From Chloroflexota bacterium (GTDB taxonomy: Bacteria; Chloroflexota; Anaerolineae; Anaerolineales; Villigracilaceae): 64,000 bases of DNA. Location: assembly GCA_021414245.1 (NCBI GenBank), contig JAIOOU010000004.1:372001-436000 (forward strand), read 5' to 3'. Under the pieces are notes generated by a model. It made no database searches, was not told where the DNA came from, and saw only the letters and a list, made by a program, of their open reading frames with translations. The position numbers were made by a program, and so were the translations under genes. Shown piece by piece: positions 1 to 7,993 of this stretch; position 1 is the first letter of the stretch, and each line of letters begins with the position of its first letter.

Positions 1-2
1 TT

Positions 3-395
3 GAAAAAAAGGAAGGGGAGGCCCGGTTTGGCGACCTGCAGATCAACGTGGTTGACCTGCCCGGCACCTACAGCCTGACGGCCTATTCGCCGGAGGAGAT
101 CATTGCCCGGGATTTTATGATCGAAGAACGCCCGGATGTGGTCATTAATGTCTTGGATGCGACCAACCTGGAGCGCAACCTGTATTTGACCGTTCAAATT
201 CTGGAATTGGATGTCCCTGTGGTGATCGCGTTAAACATGGCCGATGACCTGCGCAAGAATGGCGCGAAGATCGATCTCGGGCAGCTTTCGCAGCTGCTGG
301 GCGGGATTCCCGTGGTCACCACAACCGCCAATCAGGGCCGTGGTATTTCCGAGCTGATCTCGAGGGCCGTTCGCGCGGCGGGAAAAATATCGTGA
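3..395 (+). CDS. feoB: FeoB GTPase (G) domain, N-terminal part of a split ferrous iron transporter; 5' end outside window
   Basis: This is the cytoplasmic GTPase half of the Fe(II) transporter FeoB. The reading frame is open from base 3, so the P-loop (G1) lies upstream of the window. Visible motifs are EKKEG just after the G2 region, the G3 motif DLPG followed by TYSL, the G4 motif NMAD, and a G5-like TTANQGRGI. FeoB is normally one chain of roughly 650-800 residues. Here the G domain ends at a stop just after G5, and the next ORF opens in another frame with a 4-base GTGA overlap. That is either a natural translationally coupled split or a frameshift. The FeoB assignment is firm from the G-motif spacing and the neighbour. 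Confidence 0.9.
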   Translation, partial: EKKEGEARFGDLQINVVDLPGTYSLTAYSPEEIIARDFMIEERPDVVINVLDATNLERNLYLTVQILELDVPVVIALNMADDLRKNGAKIDLGQLSQLLGGIPVVTTTANQGRGISELISRAVRAAGKIS

Positions 396-2077
396 ACACA
401 CCCTCCCGGACTTTTTTCAGACTCGATTATGGTGGCAAGCTGGAACGCGCCATTGCGCGGCTCATGGCCGGATTTGACGAAAACGACTTTGATGCGGGGC
501 GCTATCCCCGCCGCTGGCTGGCCATTAAACTGCTGGAGGCCGATGCGGACATTCTGAGTCGCGTGCAGGAAATGCCGAATGGGGCGCAGGTCATTGCGCT
601 GGCGGGGCAGAATGCCGAATATTTGAAATCCATGCTCGGGGATGAGGTGGATCTGCTCACTGCCGACCGGCGCTACGGATACATCAACGGTGTTGTGCGC
701 CAGGCGCTTCAACGTCCGTTGATCGACCGCATCACCCTGACCGACCGTATTGACGACATCGTCACACACAAGTGGCTTGGCCTGCCCTTTTTCTTTGCCA
801 TCATGTATGTGATCTTTAGACTCGTGATCGATGTTTCCGCGCCGTTTCTGGATTGGACCGACATGGTCATCAACGGGCCGGTCGCACACCTCTTCTCGTT
901 CCTTCTGGACCTTGCAGCTGCTCCCGCGTGGATGCATTTCCTGGTCGTTGAGGGAATCGTGGCGGGCGTCGGCGGGGTGCTGGTCTTCGTGCCCGGGCTG
1001 CTGATCCTGTATTTCTTCCTGGCCTTGTTGGAGGATTCGGGCTACATGTCACGCGCCGCCTTTGTGATGGACCGCTTCATGCGGATCGTGGGCCTGCATG
1101 GCAAGTCCTTCATCCCGATGATCCTTGGTTTCGGCTGCGCCGTGCCGGCCATTTACGCCACACGCACCATTGCCAGCCGCCGTGATCGCATCCTGACGGC
1201 TTTGCTGGTTCCCCTGATGTCCTGTTCGGCACGCCTGCCGGTGTACGTGGTCTTTGGGCTGGCCTTCTTCGGAGCGCGGGCCGGCACGGTCATCTGGGCC
1301 ATGTATGCGCTGGGTATTCTGGTGGCCATGCTGGCCGGCATGGTCTTTACCCGCACCATTCTCAAACCCGATGTTTCCTCCGCCTTCGTGTTGGAACTTC
1401 CGCCATATCGCCAGCCTGCGTTGAAAAGCGTGTTGATTCATATGTGGGAGAACACGCGCGAATTTGTCCGCAAGGCCGGGACGACGATTTTGTTCGCCTC
1501 CCTTGTGATGTGGCTGCTGCTCAATTTGCCGTGGGGCGTGGATCATCAGCGTGATTCGTATTTTGGGAAAGTCAGCGGCATGATCGCCCCCGCCTTTGCG
1601 CCGCTGGGATTCGGAAACTGGCAGACCAGCGGCGCCCTTGTCACGGGTTTCATGGCCAAGGAGATCGTGGTCAGCACCATGAGCCAGGTTTATTTGAGAG
1701 GGGAGGAGGTCCAATCCACGGCCCCGCTTTCTTTTGGAGCCGAGGTTCTGAATATGGGGGGCGGTTTTGTGACTGCGGCCATCGACTCGGGAAGGATATT
1801 GTTAAGCATCCTGCCCGGCGTGGACCTGGTCCCGGCCGACCAGGCACCCGATGACACGGCCTTGAGCCTGGCCTTGCAAACGCAATTCACTCCCTTGAGT
1901 GCCCTGTCCATGCTGGTGTTCGTACTGCTGTATGTGCCCTGCGCCGCCACCCTGGGCGCTATCAAACATGAGTTCGGGACTTCCTGGGCGCTCACTTCCG
2001 CGGTCTATCAAACAGCCGTGGCCTGGCTGGCCGCCTTCCTGATCTTCCAGGGCGGAAGATTGCTGGGGTTTGGCTAG
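392..2077 (+). CDS. feoB: FeoB membrane domain (ferrous iron permease), separate ORF
   Basis: This is the membrane half of FeoB and moves Fe(II) across the cytoplasmic membrane. Residues 1-130 resemble the helical linker that normally follows the G domain. The membrane part then starts at KWLGLPFFFAIMYVIF. Gate 1 is visible as FIPMILGFGCAVPAIYATRT with the conserved Cys, and gate 2 as ALVTGFMAKEIVVSTMSQVY. I count about eight to ten hydrophobic segments. Translation starts at GTG 392, overlapping the stop of the G-domain ORF by four bases, as expected for coupled translation. Length (561 aa) plus the G domain matches a full FeoB. The feoC-like gene follows at once. Confidence 0.93.
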   Translation: MNTPSRTFFRLDYGGKLERAIARLMAGFDENDFDAGRYPRRWLAIKLLEADADILSRVQEMPNGAQVIALAGQNAEYLKSMLGDEVDLLTADRRYGYINGVVRQALQRPLIDRITLTDRIDDIVTHKWLGLPFFFAIMYVIFRLVIDVSAPFLDWTDMVINGPVAHLFSFLLDLAAAPAWMHFLVVEGIVAGVGGVLVFVPGLLILYFFLALLEDSGYMSRAAFVMDRFMRIVGLHGKSFIPMILGFGCAVPAIYATRTIASRRDRILTALLVPLMSCSARLPVYVVFGLAFFGARAGTVIWAMYALGILVAMLAGMVFTRTILKPDVSSAFVLELPPYRQPALKSVLIHMWENTREFVRKAGTTILFASLVMWLLLNLPWGVDHQRDSYFGKVSGMIAPAFAPLGFGNWQTSGALVTGFMAKEIVVSTMSQVYLRGEEVQSTAPLSFGAEVLNMGGGFVTAAIDSGRILLSILPGVDLVPADQAPDDTALSLALQTQFTPLSALSMLVFVLLYVPCAATLGAIKHEFGTSWALTSAVYQTAVAWLAAFLIFQGGRLLGFG

Positions 2078-2081
2078 GTTT

Positions 2082-2318
2082 ATGTTAAATCAATTGGTGG
2101 GTTTGTTCGAAAACAGGGAGAATGGCTTAAGCCTTTCGGAGATCGCCCGCGCCATGCAGGCCCAGCCATCGGCGGTTTTGGCGATGATCGAATTATTGGT
2201 TCAAAAGGGAAAGTTGATCGAGGTTGGCCCCGACGGCAAATGCTGCACAACCTGTGGCCTGCAATCGGACTGCAACCTGCTGGCTGCACGGGGAAAACGC
2301 TATAGGATTGCGCCGTAA
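2082..2318 (+). CDS. feoC: FeoC-like winged-helix protein with Cys cluster
   Basis: Small (78 aa) winged-helix protein of the FeoC type, thought to regulate FeoB stability or activity. The HTH is seen in LSLSEIARAMQAQPSAVLAM followed by a wing-like VQKGKLIEVG. The C-terminal half has a cysteine cluster (CCTTCGLQSDC) of the kind that binds an Fe-S cluster or metal in FeoC proteins. ATG 2082 is chosen. A TTG at 2070, overlapping the feoB stop, would add four residues and is an alternative. It is the last gene of the feo unit and converges on the acyl-AMP ligase gene. Confidence 0.75.
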   Translation: MLNQLVGLFENRENGLSLSEIARAMQAQPSAVLAMIELLVQKGKLIEVGPDGKCCTTCGLQSDCNLLAARGKRYRIAP

Positions 2319-2352
2319 AATAATACAACGCCTCCGGCCATGCGAGGCGTTG
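2316..2352 (-). terminator. Intrinsic terminator of the dlt-like operon
   Basis: Nine-base inverted repeat (2326-2334 with 2344-2352, loop of nine) just past the stop of the acyl-AMP ligase. On the minus strand the stem is followed by a T-rich TATTATTTTA. It sits between convergent genes and may also stop feo transcripts. Confidence 0.75.
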
Positions 2353-2381
2353 CAAATCGTTTGGTTTTGAATACGTGGGGG

Positions 2382-4061
2382 TTATTCATTAAGTTCCCGG
2401 ATGAACTTTTCCTTGTTCGCTGAGCGGGCCGTTTTTCCGCTGGATGTCTTAACGATCCATTTTTCCCCGACCACCTTGACGTGCCTGAGCGCGATGGCAG
2501 AGCTTTTCGTCACATGCCTGCGGATCGCATCCGCAATGACTTCCTGTTCGGCCGGGTCTTCACTATCCGCCTCGGCAATGATGACCACTTCCTCGGTGCC
2601 GGCTTCTTCATCGTACAGGCCGAAAGCCACCGTGCGGCCGGGATGCACGCCGGGCACTTCGCTGGTCAATGATTCCAGATCCTGGGGGTAGATGTTTTTT
2701 CCGCCCACGATGATCATGTCTTTTTTTCGCCCGGAAACATACAGTTCGCCGTTCGCAAGATAGCCGTAATCGCCGGTCAGATACCAGCCGTTGCGCAGGG
2801 CGGACTCGGTGGCATCGGGCCGGTTGTAATAGCCCGTCAGCATGCAGTTGCTTTGCAGCATGATCTCGCCGACCAGCCGATCCGGGATGTCCTCGCCGTT
2901 CTCGTTCACGATGCGGACCTTTGTGTTGTCGAGCGGACGTCCGGAGGAAAGCATCTTCATCGCCGGCCGGCCAGCTGTCGGCGGGGTCGCGACGCGATTC
3001 GTCATAAAGGATGCGCGGTCAATCTCATCGACAGCCGGTCCGTTTTCCAATGAACTTTGCGTGACCCCGAAGACATTCTCCGCCATGGCGTAGGAGGTTT
3101 GCAAAGCCTGCGGACGCAGGCCGAACTTTTCGAATTTTTCCGCGAAAAGGCTGTGGCTCTCCGCATGAACCGGTTCGGAGCAGTTGATGATCGCCCGCCA
3201 GGTGGACAGGTCCACGCCTTCCAGGTTGCGCTCACGGATCTTGCCCGCGCAAAAATTGTAGGCGAAATTTGGAAGCCAGCTGAGCGTACCCTTGTATTGC
3301 GAGACGGACTGCATCAGCTTGTAGGGCGCGCGCACCCAGTCGAACGGGGACATCTCCACGACCGGCACGCGCAGGAGGATCGGCATGAGAAAACAGGAGA
3401 TCAGTCCCATGTCGTGATAAAGGGGCAGCCAGGAGACGATCACATCCTTCTCCGGGTCGAGCTGGATGGCCCGGCTGTATGCCTGCAGTTGATTGAGAAC
3501 CGCCTGATGCGAAAGCGCCACACCCTTTTGCAGGCCGGTGGTGCCGGAGGAGTGCTGCAGCAGAACAATGTCATCGGGCCCGGCCTTCATGCCGGGCAAT
3601 GATTCAAGATCGGGTTCGGTTTGCGGTTCGATGGCGCCGGTGACGATCACTTTGCGGACCGAATCGCCGGGCACGAGAGCCGAACGCGCTTCGGATTCGA
3701 ATTCCGCGGAGGTGATGATCGCGGATGGTTTGGTGATCGAGATCAGGGAGGCCAGGTCGGTGCGGTATCGTTCCGGCGAAAGTTTTTCGCTCAGGAAAGG
3801 CATGATGGCTGGAATCGCGCCGTGCAGAACTGCGCCCCAAAAGGCGAAGACCAGATCCTGTCCATGCTCAAGGATGAGCAGGATCACTTCACCGGGCTGG
3901 ATTCCCTCGCGGGCATACGTCAGCGCATATTGATTCGCCCCCAGGACCAGCTGCCGATAGGTGAGCGGCTGGTCGGCCTGACCGGCATGCTGCAAAATAA
4001 TACTGACCCTTTCAGGGACTTCCAAAAAGGAACGCTGCAGCAGATTCGGAAAAGTAGTCAT
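2382..4061 (-). CDS. Acyl-AMP ligase, fatty-acyl-AMP-ligase (FAAL) type; DltA-position enzyme
   Basis: ANL-superfamily enzyme that should activate a carboxylic acid as acyl-AMP and load it onto the carrier protein encoded just upstream. Visible are the P-loop LLQHSSGTTGLQKG (about residues 170-183), the FAAL-like block WLPLYHDMGLI, the NCSEPV and YAMAEN segments, TGDYGYL, and the hinge/C-terminal block SGRKKDMIIVGGKNIYPQDL. At 559 aa the length fits FAALs. The WLPLYHDMG pattern fits FAALs better than D-alanine ligases (DltA), so the substrate is probably not D-Ala, but it cannot be read from sequence. The ATG immediately follows the stop of the carrier protein gene. Last gene of the operon. 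Confidence 0.88.
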   Translation of the reverse strand: MTTFPNLLQRSFLEVPERVSIILQHAGQADQPLTYRQLVLGANQYALTYAREGIQPGEVILLILEHGQDLVFAFWGAVLHGAIPAIMPFLSEKLSPERYRTDLASLISITKPSAIITSAEFESEARSALVPGDSVRKVIVTGAIEPQTEPDLESLPGMKAGPDDIVLLQHSSGTTGLQKGVALSHQAVLNQLQAYSRAIQLDPEKDVIVSWLPLYHDMGLISCFLMPILLRVPVVEMSPFDWVRAPYKLMQSVSQYKGTLSWLPNFAYNFCAGKIRERNLEGVDLSTWRAIINCSEPVHAESHSLFAEKFEKFGLRPQALQTSYAMAENVFGVTQSSLENGPAVDEIDRASFMTNRVATPPTAGRPAMKMLSSGRPLDNTKVRIVNENGEDIPDRLVGEIMLQSNCMLTGYYNRPDATESALRNGWYLTGDYGYLANGELYVSGRKKDMIIVGGKNIYPQDLESLTSEVPGVHPGRTVAFGLYDEEAGTEEVVIIAEADSEDPAEQEVIADAIRRHVTKSSAIALRHVKVVGEKWIVKTSSGKTARSANKEKFIRELNE

Positions 4062-4310
4062 TTATTTTTGGCGGGAAACGATCAAGGCTGTCAGCTGGGA
4101 CAAGTTGTCGAAGGTCTGCGCATTCAACTCGGTGTCCTCGATCCGGACGCCGAAGGTGTCTTCCACAAAAAGGGCCAGGTCCATCAAACTGAACGAATCG
4201 ACCAGCCCGCTCGAGATCAGGGCCTCATCGGGTCCGATCACTTTTTTTGCCTGCTTCAGGATCTTTTCCGCGATGAATTTTGCAAGTACGGAGGTGATTT
4301 CTTCGGTCAT
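4062..4310 (-). CDS. Acyl carrier protein (DltC-like position)
   Basis: Acidic 82-residue carrier protein. The phosphopantetheine attachment site is the Ser in GLVDSFSLMDL at about residue 40, in the usual place at the start of helix II. It would hold the acyl group made by the adjacent FAAL-type ligase as a thioester and hand it to the MBOAT protein. ATG 4310 is chosen because an AAGGAG lies about nine bases upstream. The longer reading frame (to 4421) overlaps the preceding lipoprotein gene and shows no family similarity. It lies between the SGNH lipoprotein and the ligase, spaced 0 bases from the latter. Confidence 0.9.
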   Translation of the reverse strand: MTEEITSVLAKFIAEKILKQAKKVIGPDEALISSGLVDSFSLMDLALFVEDTFGVRIEDTELNAQTFDNLSQLTALIVSRQK

Positions 4311-4354
4311 GGGTAAATTCTCCTTGTAATTGATGCCGTCATTACAACGACAGC

Positions 4355-5278
4355 TTATTGGGCCAGCCCCGTGCGCATGGCATCCAATACCTGCAGGGCG
4401 GTCAGGTTGCGCCAGGGCCACGCGCTTAACATGACCTTGGGGTCGTCAAAGAAATTCCTGCTGAATGATAAATGGAAACCGTCATTTAAACCGGTGTCGA
4501 ATCCGTGATTAGGGAGGGGTTGGGCCGCGGCCCAAAAATTCCAAACGGGAATGTCAAATTCATTGGCGATCATGGCAATTTCGGCATTGATGGCGTTGTT
4601 GCCTTCCTTGTTGTCCGCCTTGGTTCCAAGCACAGGAACGATGCCCTGCGAGATCGTGTACGCGACGATCTGGCGCATGTACTTGCCGTACTCCTCGGCG
4701 GTCCGTTGTTTGAAATTGGTCTCCATGCTGATGAGTGCCACACTCGGTTTGTTGAGCCGGTATTCGCAGGCCAGCGGAGTTTCGCCGGCATTGCATTGTT
4801 TCGGGTCCGCGCGCAGGGGGGAAAGCACAGCGGCAACGTTGAAGCCATCCTTCACCGCCAGGCTTTGCCTGGAGAACGAACCTTGATAATAATCGATCGT
4901 GGCCTGCAGTCCCGCATGTTCATCTCCGAGACTGTATGTACCCGCGTGGTCAAAATCAACAAGGAAGAAGTCGGTGCTGGTCTGGCAATCGCCGACCTTT
5001 GAAAAGGCCTGGGGGTTGTTTCCCAACTCCAGTCCGTGCCGATAGATTGCGCGGGCGGTGTCACTGACCGCGGGGACAATGGGCAGAGTCATCCATTCAT
5101 CGGCTGTCAGGGTCGGGCGGGGTGTGGAAACCGGAGCCGCAGTGGATGTCTCCGTCGCTGCAGGTGCGGCCGCATCCGGTGTGGATGAATCCGTGCCCGC
5201 GGCCGGCGTCTGCGCGCTGCTGCAGGCGGATAAAATTGCAAAAATTGTAAGCAGGTACACGAAACGAACCTTAACCAT
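4355..5278 (-). CDS. SGNH-like lipoprotein with Cys in place of the catalytic Ser
   Basis: Secreted lipoprotein: signal peptide with lipobox ILSAC at about residue 19, then a Ser/Thr/Ala/Pro-rich linker to about residue 60. The rest resembles a GDSL/SGNH esterase fold: a block I-like KVGDCQTST near residue 95, a mid-domain SMETNF/VLGTKADN region, and a C-terminal NDGFHLSF that supplies a DxxH pair. Block I reads GDC where SGNH enzymes have GDS. The protein may use Cys, or may be a non-catalytic binding subunit. Position in the operon, after another SGNH protein and before the carrier protein, suggests a role on the outer face in acyl transfer to a polymer. Confidence 0.7.
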   Translation of the reverse strand: MVKVRFVYLLTIFAILSACSSAQTPAAGTDSSTPDAAAPAATETSTAAPVSTPRPTLTADEWMTLPIVPAVSDTARAIYRHGLELGNNPQAFSKVGDCQTSTDFFLVDFDHAGTYSLGDEHAGLQATIDYYQGSFSRQSLAVKDGFNVAAVLSPLRADPKQCNAGETPLACEYRLNKPSVALISMETNFKQRTAEEYGKYMRQIVAYTISQGIVPVLGTKADNKEGNNAINAEIAMIANEFDIPVWNFWAAAQPLPNHGFDTGLNDGFHLSFSRNFFDDPKVMLSAWPWRNLTALQVLDAMRTGLAQ

Positions 5279-5315
5279 TCAAAACTCCTGATGCATTCTT
5301 TTGTTCAAGATCTGT

Positions 5316-6422
5316 TCATTTGCACATGCCGGGCAGGACGGATGCGATCCGGCCGGCCAGCAGGCTTTCCCCATTTGGGGTCAGATGGATCGCGCTGTTG
5401 GTAAATTCATCCACCGGCACAAGGTCCCATAGATCAAGATAATGCCAGCCGTTCCTACCGCTGAGCCCCGCCATCATATCACGGTACCGGTCATAGGCCC
5501 ATCGCGGGTAAAAGAAATTATAGCGGATGTCGCCATTCGCACCGGGGCTGATCAGCATTGGCTCGTTGACGAGCAGGACCGGCGTTCCATCCACGATTCG
5601 AAAACCGGTTTCAAGCGCATTCAGCGCCAGGCTTTTTTCATCGAGCACGGGCGGTTCGGCTTCGCGGAATTTTGGATCAGCTTCCAGGTCTGTCTGGGCG
5701 GGCGTGTAATCGGCTGGATAGGTCTGGTCAATGCCGGTGGCTGCCCACATCACGCCATACAACTGCAGGCGGAATACATCCGCCAGTGCCCGTCGCTGCC
5801 CGGGGATGGACCTGTCCCATGCAGATGGCTGTACAAAGGCCGGATCCTGCGGATCAAACTCAAGCCCGTAGCTGCCCTGCAGACCAAGGAGAGCTTCGCG
5901 GTTGTTGGCGACCAGCGGCGAAGCGATCTGTTTTTCCAGCGGGAATGCCTCCAGGGTTGTCAGCCAGATGACCAGGTCGGGCTGATATTTCATCCCGTAC
6001 GAAAGAAGGAGGGCATCCTTGGTCAGGGATATGGTTGGATATCCAAGATTGTATACGTTGACCTGTTTTCCACAGGCGGATAGATTTGCAGAATTAAGCT
6101 GCCCGGAAAGGGTCTCTTCCGGCTTGAGCAGGGTGCCCCAAACAGAGGAATCGCCGATCAACAGGACGCGAAATTCATCGCCCGGTTTTTGTCCACTGTT
6201 AATGACATGCGATGCAAACATGGCGTCCAGATTAAAGAGGCTGAGGTTGTATGCCTGCGCGGAATTCTCGCCGAAGGGCAGGCGCTGCCTGCCGGGGAAG
6301 ATCACGTTATAAGCGCTGACCTGTCCTTTCCCGGGTTGCCAGAGCGCGAAGATCCCATTGAGGAGGATAAAGAGCGTGAACCCTTTGATCAGGATATTAA
6401 TGAATTTGATGTCGTTTTTCAT
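5316..6422 (-). CDS. Membrane-anchored SGNH protein (DltD-like position)
   Basis: A 368-residue protein with one N-terminal membrane anchor (about residues 10-28) and an outside SGNH domain. Block I is VLLIGDSSVWG, around residue 92, with the nucleophile Ser in GDS. The C-terminal block is SAIHLTPNGE. The residue three before that His is Ser rather than the usual Asp, so the triad is not canonical. In dlt and PatA/PatB-type systems such a protein takes the acyl group from the MBOAT channel or microprotein and passes it to the polymer. Starts seven bases after the MBOAT gene, so co-transcribed. Confidence 0.75.
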   Translation of the reverse strand: MKNDIKFINILIKGFTLFILLNGIFALWQPGKGQVSAYNVIFPGRQRLPFGENSAQAYNLSLFNLDAMFASHVINSGQKPGDEFRVLLIGDSSVWGTLLKPEETLSGQLNSANLSACGKQVNVYNLGYPTISLTKDALLLSYGMKYQPDLVIWLTTLEAFPLEKQIASPLVANNREALLGLQGSYGLEFDPQDPAFVQPSAWDRSIPGQRRALADVFRLQLYGVMWAATGIDQTYPADYTPAQTDLEADPKFREAEPPVLDEKSLALNALETGFRIVDGTPVLLVNEPMLISPGANGDIRYNFFYPRWAYDRYRDMMAGLSGRNGWHYLDLWDLVPVDEFTNSAIHLTPNGESLLAGRIASVLPGMCK

Positions 6423-6429
6423 GATTCGA

Positions 6430-7860
6430 TCATTTCAGGCCGAACAATTTCGAAAACACCAGCAGTGAAACGGATGTGGAGGACAAGGCAAAGAATATCC
6501 AGCCCAATGCGACATAATGGAATGTGATCAGTGCCCCGCTGACGGCGAGCAGGTTTTTGCGCAGGGGAGTGGTCCCCCAGGCTGCGGCGCGCGCACGCGT
6601 GAGATCGCTCCAGCGGTTGTGGATGAACAGACCCAGTCCGTGCCAAAGGCCCCAGAGTGTAAAGTTCCAGGTTACGCCGTGCCAGAAACCGATCAGCACC
6701 ATGGTGGCGACCTGGGTCAGCAGGATCATGGCAGGCATGGGCAGCGGCCGATTCCACGAACGCAGCCAGCGCGTGACCGGATTGAAGAAATAAGCCCGGA
6801 ACCACTGGGTCAGGGTCATGTGCCAGTTGTTCCAGAACTGGGTCAGGTTTGGTTTTAGATAGGGTGCCGAAAAATTTTCGGGCAATTGGAAGCCCAGCAA
6901 CCGGGAAGTCCCGATCGCGATGTCGGTATAGCCGCTGAAGTCAAAATAGATCTGCAGCGAGTAGGCATATAACAGAATCCAGGTCCAGCCGGCGCCGTGG
7001 ACCTGGAGTGCGTTGGTGTCATTTAAGGCGATCAGGGCCAGTGCGTCCGCGACCACAAATTTTTTGAACAGCCCCATCGTAAATCGTTGACCTGCGATGA
7101 GCAGATCGTCATTTTTGGGTTTGTCCTGCGGCCGGCGCAGATCCTGGATGAATCTTTCAATGCGATCGATCGGTCCCGCCGTAAAGGACGGGAAAAAGAT
7201 CACATAGGTCACATACTCGGCAAGGTTGGCGGCCGGCAGGCGTCCCATTTGCCGGTCCCGCAGCGTGTGCAGGATGCGAAAGGCAACATATGAAAAGCCA
7301 AGCCAGCGCAGGTCGGCCACCTTTGCCTGCGCCAGGGATTGATGGGTCAGGGAACGAAGCCCGTAACTGACCCAATAGGTCAGCGCTGGGACTTTGATGG
7401 CGAGAAAAACAATGATCAGCCCGATGATGCTGATGGATAAAAATGCCGCATTAAAACGCATCAGACGTGTCGTCAGCAGAAGGAGTATTCCCGCCGCACC
7501 CAAAACAAATAGGAAGATCCCGGTTTGTGGCGGACGCGCACCGGTCAGGATGGAATCAAATGGAAGAAAACGGGTCAGGTTTAACAACAGGGCCGTGCCG
7601 GCGATCACGGCTGCGGCCACCCAATTCCCCCGCTCCCGCCGTGTCTCTTCCGGCGCGGTGATGTACCAGCTGAATACCGTGATGACGAGCGTCGCCGCCG
7701 GGAGCCAAAAGTCAAAACCTCTTAGCGGAAGAGCAGGCTGTAGCCAGAATATGACCAGGATGCTGGCGATCAGCAGGAAATGGGAACGGCCGCGTTCGCG
7801 CATGACCAGTCCCCAAAACAGGGCGGCGGCCGCAACGATCAGGATTTGACCGATCGCCAT
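6430..7860 (-). CDS. MBOAT-family O-acyltransferase (AlgI/DltB-like)
   Basis: Polytopic membrane acyltransferase of 476 residues with about ten to twelve hydrophobic segments. MBOAT signatures are FSGYTDIAIGTSRLLGF, FWNNWHMTLTQWFRAYFF, and the catalytic His region IGFWHGVTWNFTLWGLWHGL. In DltB the enzyme forms a funnel through which the cytoplasmic carrier protein delivers the acyl thioester. AlgI and PatA act in the same way for acetate. Here a carrier protein and a ligase are encoded in the same operon, which points to the DltB rather than the acetyl-CoA mode (inference). ATG 7860 comes two bases after the stop of the microprotein gene 7862-7993. Confidence 0.9.
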   Translation of the reverse strand: MAIGQILIVAAAALFWGLVMRERGRSHFLLIASILVIFWLQPALPLRGFDFWLPAATLVITVFSWYITAPEETRRERGNWVAAAVIAGTALLLNLTRFLPFDSILTGARPPQTGIFLFVLGAAGILLLLTTRLMRFNAAFLSISIIGLIIVFLAIKVPALTYWVSYGLRSLTHQSLAQAKVADLRWLGFSYVAFRILHTLRDRQMGRLPAANLAEYVTYVIFFPSFTAGPIDRIERFIQDLRRPQDKPKNDDLLIAGQRFTMGLFKKFVVADALALIALNDTNALQVHGAGWTWILLYAYSLQIYFDFSGYTDIAIGTSRLLGFQLPENFSAPYLKPNLTQFWNNWHMTLTQWFRAYFFNPVTRWLRSWNRPLPMPAMILLTQVATMVLIGFWHGVTWNFTLWGLWHGLGLFIHNRWSDLTRARAAAWGTTPLRKNLLAVSGALITFHYVALGWIFFALSSTSVSLLVFSKLFGLK

Positions 7861-7861
7861 G

Positions 7862-7993
7862 CTAGAACCCTTGATAGATCCAGGTTGGGCTGCTGTCTGC
7901 CGTGAAGATCACCAGGGCGATCAGGATCAGACAGAAAAGCAGGGCCCACAGGTTTTCGCGGGTGAGGATGCGTTTCAAGAGATTATTGGGCAC
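7862..7993 (-). CDS. DltX-like single-pass microprotein ending in IYxxF
   Basis: A 43-codon ORF that ends one base before the MBOAT start. Translation gives a short basic N-terminus (LLKRILTREN), one strongly hydrophobic helix (about residues 15-31), and a short outer tail ending WIYQGF. Gram-positive DltX is about 50 residues, has a single membrane helix, and ends in a very similar FIYxxF tail whose Tyr is proposed to carry the D-alanyl group between DltB and DltD. Size, topology, C-terminus and position all agree. Start GTG 7993 overlaps the lipoprotein stop by 11 bases. An in-frame ATG at 8014 would give 50 residues. Neither has a clear ribosome binding site, so the start is uncertain. Confidence 0.75.
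   Translation of the reverse strand: MPNNLLKRILTRENLWALLFCLILIALVIFTADSSPTWIYQGF

Noticed and set aside
1049-1714. Open frame of 221 codons opposite feoB
   Set aside because: Antisense to conserved FeoB gates; His/Gly/Gln-rich composition of a shadow frame.
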